A DNA stretch of 7,919 nt, from positions 1 through 7,919 of the forward strand of contig JAHFBB010000029.1 in the NCBI GenBank assembly GCA_023250255.1, written 5' to 3'. The translations under genes were made by a program, and so were the position numbers. Shown piece by piece: positions 5,811 to 7,919 of the stretch; positions within the stretch are counted from its first letter, which is position 1, and each line of letters starts with the position of its first letter. The notes under the pieces were generated by a model. The model had not been told where the DNA came from. It made no database searches and worked only from the letters and a program-made list of their open reading frames with translations. The stretch is from Chloroflexota bacterium (GTDB lineage Bacteria > Chloroflexota > Limnocylindria > QHBO01).

Positions 5811-5816
5811 ACCATA
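5811..5816 (-). promoter_or_regulatory. -10-like box just before the lipoprotein start
   Basis: The minus strand reads TATGGT, then seven bases, then the ATG at 5803. This keeps the TA...T pattern of a -10 element at a spacing that would give a leaderless mRNA. There is no recognisable -35 element or ribosome binding site. The same hexamer sits six bases before the GTG at 7785. Confidence 0.35.
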
Positions 5817-5845
5817 CTGCCCGGCGACTGCGGCGGGACTGCGGC

Positions 5846-6856
5846 TCACGATCCTCCCGGGAGGACGATCACCGTTTCCTCACTGACGATCAGCCGGATG
5901 GTGAGATCGGGGTGCGTGGCCTGAAAAACGGTGCCGGCATCGGTCAGCGCTGCCGCGTCGGCCGGGCCGTCGCTGTCGAGGAGGATCACGACCTCGTCCT
6001 CGACCACCGAAGTCCCGGCCAGCCAGACCCCGTCTGGCAGGGAGGTCTCCGCCCACGTGTTCACGTCGCGGGCGATGAGTGAATCGCGGATGACCCGGGC
6101 GCTGGTCGCGGCCAACGGGATCAGCACGACCAGGCTGGCAATCACGATCACCGCCGCCACCCGACGACGAGCGTGGGGACTGACACCGGCCAGGGCCACT
6201 CGCCCGAAGCCCATCAGGGCGAGCGTTCCCCCACCGGCAGCCAGGATGGCCAGGAAGTTGGTGGCGAACAGCAGGAGGGCCCCCGCGGCCGCGCTGGGCT
6301 CGCCGTTGGCCAGGGTCACCCCGACGACGCATAGCGGCGGCACCAGCGAGATGGCGATGGCCACCCCGGGCAGCGCATCGATGACCTTGGCCCGACTGAT
6401 GGCGAACGCCCCCGCTGCCCCCGAGGCCAGGGCGACCACGAAGTCGAGCGTGCGCGGCGCCACCCGGGCGGCGATCTGGCTGTTGCTCGCCTCGGTGACG
6501 ATGGTCGGCGAGATGAAGGCGATGGCCCACGACAGCCCGATCGCAACGACCACCCCGCCCGCGACCAACGCCAGCGACCGACCGAGGTGACCGAGGTCGC
6601 CGCTGATCGCGGCCAGGGCGCTGGCCATGATCGGAGTCATCAACGGCGCAACGATCATGGCGCCGATGACCGCGGCGGTGGAATCGGTCATCACCCCACC
6701 GGTGGCAATGACCGTCGACAGCACCAGCAACACCCAGAAGCGCAGGTAGGCGTCACCGCCCGGTTCGCGGTCGAAGTAGAGCTTGTCAGCGAGTTCGGCC
6801 AGATCGGCCGGGGTGACCGGGCCGCCGTGGAGGCCGCTGCCGAGTCGACTCACCAT
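5846..6856 (-). CDS. DUF389 domain integral membrane protein
   Basis: The 336-residue protein has the DUF389 pattern: a cytoplasmic N terminus, then LRFWVLLVLSTVIATGGV (38-55) followed by AAVIGAMIVAPLMTPI (61-76), the family's characteristic first pair of membrane helices. Further hydrophobic segments lie near 94-116, 137-155, 161-184 (with the conserved AISLVPPLCVVGV), 187-215 and 231-250. A soluble domain of about 85 residues forms the C terminus. The biochemical role of the family is not established; transport is often assumed. The frame stays open to 6916, but those codons overlap the upstream gene and add a non-membrane Arg/Pro-rich stretch, so ATG 6856 is chosen. The ribosome binding site is poor. 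The upstream gene stops 16 bases before this start, which suggests a shared transcript and possible coupling. Confidence 0.9.
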   Translation of the reverse strand: MVSRLGSGLHGGPVTPADLAELADKLYFDREPGGDAYLRFWVLLVLSTVIATGGVMTDSTAAVIGAMIVAPLMTPIMASALAAISGDLGHLGRSLALVAGGVVVAIGLSWAIAFISPTIVTEASNSQIAARVAPRTLDFVVALASGAAGAFAISRAKVIDALPGVAIAISLVPPLCVVGVTLANGEPSAAAGALLLFATNFLAILAAGGGTLALMGFGRVALAGVSPHARRRVAAVIVIASLVVLIPLAATSARVIRDSLIARDVNTWAETSLPDGVWLAGTSVVEDEVVILLDSDGPADAAALTDAGTVFQATHPDLTIRLIVSEETVIVLPGGS

Positions 6857-6872
6857 GGGTCTGGAAGGCGGA

Positions 6873-7304
6873 TCAGTAGTTCGAGTCGCCCAGGGCAAAC
6901 CGGCGCAGTTCCGCATCGCACGCCTCCGCCAGTCGAGTGGCCTGCGAAATGAGGAAAGGGGTCATCTTCGTCGAGTCCACCACCAGCAGCGTCCTGCCGC
7001 GCTCGTTCTGATCGACGATGATTCGGTCCTCGCCGTGGTAACTCATGTCCCAGTTCGACTGGAGCTGCGACAACTCGCCGATCACGACTTCCTCGGTGAA
7101 GAACCAATCCAGGTAGGTCGCGTTCAGGGCGAGAACAACATCGCGCAATTGGTGGGTGGTGTTGCGGGTCAGGCGCGACAGGAAGTGGACGAAGCGCAAC
7201 GAAGCGAACGGGTCACCGGCCCGGGCAATCTGCGGCGGCGCGACCGACGGATCGGGCATGCCGGCCGGGGGATTCCCGATCAGTGGAGGGCTGGCATTGG
7301 TCAC
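6873..7304 (-). CDS. Hypothetical protein, 143 residues, next to DUF389 gene
   Basis: I do not recognise this family. After a Pro-rich N terminus (1-34) comes a helical region RFVHFLSRLTRNTTHQLRD (37-55). An alternating region with YLDWFFTEEVVIGELSQLQS (64-83) and GEDRIIVDQ (91-99) follows, then a strand RTLLVVDST (104-112) and a final helix with ATRLAEACDAELRRF. It has no signal peptide or membrane helix, so it is probably cytoplasmic. Start options are GTG 7304 and ATG 7260. GTG 7304 is used here, with a weak -10-like CATACT six bases before it, but the Pro-rich leader is not informative and 7260 is possible. It lies between the CsaA-like gene (27 bases) and the DUF389 gene (16 bases), so a role linked to the membrane protein is plausible but unproven. 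Confidence 0.7.
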   Translation of the reverse strand: MTNASPPLIGNPPAGMPDPSVAPPQIARAGDPFASLRFVHFLSRLTRNTTHQLRDVVLALNATYLDWFFTEEVVIGELSQLQSNWDMSYHGEDRIIVDQNERGRTLLVVDSTKMTPFLISQATRLAEACDAELRRFALGDSNY

Positions 7305-7331
7305 ACCCGCAGTATGGCCGATCGCCGCTCG

Positions 7332-7670
7332 TTAACCGATGCGCAGGCCCTCGGGGGCAGCCGGATCAGGCTCGAGGAGGAAGACCTGGCCGCCGTCTGC
7401 CATCGCCCCCAGGACGAGGACCTCGCTGGCAAAACCAGCGATTCGGCGGGGCGGGAAATTCACGACAGCCACGACCTGTCGACCGATGAGGATCGATGGG
7501 TCGGGGTAGGTGATCGTCAATTGGGCGGACGACACCCGCTCCCCCATCTCGGGACCGAAATCGATGCGCAGCTTGTACGAGGGCTTGCGCGCCTCGGGAA
7601 ACGGGTCCACGGCAATGACCCGGCCGACCCGCATGTCGACCGCCAGGAAGTCGTCGAAGCTGATTTCCAT
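7332..7670 (-). CDS. csaA: CsaA-like tRNA-binding-domain protein (export-related chaperone family)
   Basis: From ATG 7670 the 112-residue protein matches CsaA over its full length: FDDFLAVDMRVGRVIAVDPF (5-24), EARKPSYKLRIDFGPE (26-41), RVSSAQLTITY (45-55), the highly conserved stretch VVAVVNFPPRRIAGFASEVL (66-85) and VLGAMADGGQVFLLEPD (85-101). CsaA is a homodimer with an OB fold like the tRNA-binding domain of methionyl-tRNA synthetase and phenylalanyl-tRNA synthetase beta. The Bacillus protein was described as a chaperone that interacts with SecA and preproteins; its true cellular role remains debated. In-frame starts at 7688 and 7742 would add residues that do not resemble the family. A GGAG lies 12 bases before 7670, and TACAAC lies six bases before it. 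This gene begins the minus-strand run towards the DUF389 and lipoprotein genes, and is divergent from the gene at 7785. Confidence 0.93.
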   Translation of the reverse strand: MEISFDDFLAVDMRVGRVIAVDPFPEARKPSYKLRIDFGPEMGERVSSAQLTITYPDPSILIGRQVVAVVNFPPRRIAGFASEVLVLGAMADGGQVFLLEPDPAAPEGLRIG

Positions 7671-7772
7671 CGCGCTGTTGTACTCCATCGGGCCACCGGT
7701 GACGACTCGCACCGGACCCCTGACACGCCGGCTGGTACTCATGGGCGACTGGGCCGGTTCTCCGCGCGACCG

Positions 7773-7778
7773 TATGGT
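7773..7778 (+). promoter_or_regulatory. -10-like box before the right-edge gene
   Basis: TATGGT (7773-7778) ends six bases before the GTG at 7785, the spacing expected of a leaderless transcript. The overlapping GGTGG at 7776-7780 could instead act as a weak ribosome binding site, so the reading is ambiguous. No -35 hexamer is visible. Confidence 0.3.
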
Positions 7779-7784
7779 GGCGCC

Positions 7785-7919
7785 GTGACATTCTGGAACT
7801 GGCGACGGGGCACCGGGCCGGGAACGGCGCAGGGCACCTCGGCCGTAAACCTGGTTCCGGACCTCGCGCCCATCGAGATCTACACCGCCGACCGTCGGGT
7901 GGTGGGCTTCGTGGCAGCC
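7785..7919 (+). CDS. Partial protein of unknown function (N-terminal 45 codons)
   Basis: An open frame from GTG 7785 runs off the right edge. It reads MTFWNWRRGTGPGTAQGTSA, then a hydrophobic-to-acidic stretch with IEIYTADRRVVGFVAA. The last part looks like two beta strands of a small beta-rich domain in which a residue pair such as RV is followed by a strand, but I cannot name the family. There is no signal peptide. Codon use (strong preference for G or C in the third position) matches the neighbouring genes, and it is divergent from the CsaA-like gene across 114 bases, which supports it being real. Confidence 0.6.
   Translation, partial: MTFWNWRRGTGPGTAQGTSAVNLVPDLAPIEIYTADRRVVGFVAA

Noticed and set aside
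6857..6916. N-terminal extension of the DUF389 protein to 6916
   Set aside because: It overlaps the end of the upstream gene by 44 bases and adds an Arg/Pro-rich stretch unlike the family N terminus.
7671..7742. Longer CsaA start at 7742
   Set aside because: The added residues do not resemble CsaA, which normally begins close to the FxDF motif, and the only purine-rich site is too far upstream.

Overview
The window is GC-rich, densely packed chromosomal DNA from a free-living bacterium. It carries ten protein-coding genes plus one cut at each end. There are no RNA genes, transposases, phage genes or CRISPR arrays. Several traits would suit a Chloroflexota lineage (Limnocylindria-like): high GC, the flavin-dependent thymidylate synthase ThyX, a Ser/Ala/Pro-rich lipoprotein with an SH3-like domain, a DUF389 membrane protein, a CsaA-type protein, and several starts with a -10 box almost touching the start codon. 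A high-GC actinobacterium is the main alternative. This assignment is an inference from style, not from a marker gene.

Left block (1-2364, all minus strand, read right to left): a 106-residue protein of unknown function, a PIG-L/LmbE-type protein, a MIP18/DUF59 iron-sulfur assembly factor, a PduO-type cobalamin adenosyltransferase, and the start of an aldehyde dehydrogenase (succinate-semialdehyde dehydrogenase-like) that runs off the left edge. The first two look co-transcribed. MIP18, the adenosyltransferase and perhaps the dehydrogenase look like a second unit with its own -10 box.

Middle (2445-4941, plus strand): a membrane-bound GGDEF-domain protein with a degenerate active site but an intact RxxD inhibitory site, then thyX. 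The 103-base gap between them holds overlapping inverted repeats that resemble a pair of DnaA boxes, followed by an extended -10 box 10 bases before the thyX start.

Right block (4952-7670, minus strand, read right to left): a CsaA-like tRNA-binding-domain protein, an unknown 143-residue protein, a DUF389 integral membrane protein, and a secreted lipoprotein with six cysteines after the lipid-anchor cysteine. The lipoprotein and thyX converge with only 10 bases between stops. A new plus-strand gene starts at 7785 and leaves the window.

Most of this is ordinary housekeeping and accessory content, and I see no clear multi-gene novel system. The best leads are two proteins that keep their fold but lose catalytic residues (the GGDEF protein and the PIG-L protein), a ThyX signature motif with one extra residue, the palindromic region before thyX, and a recurrent pattern suggesting leaderless transcripts.
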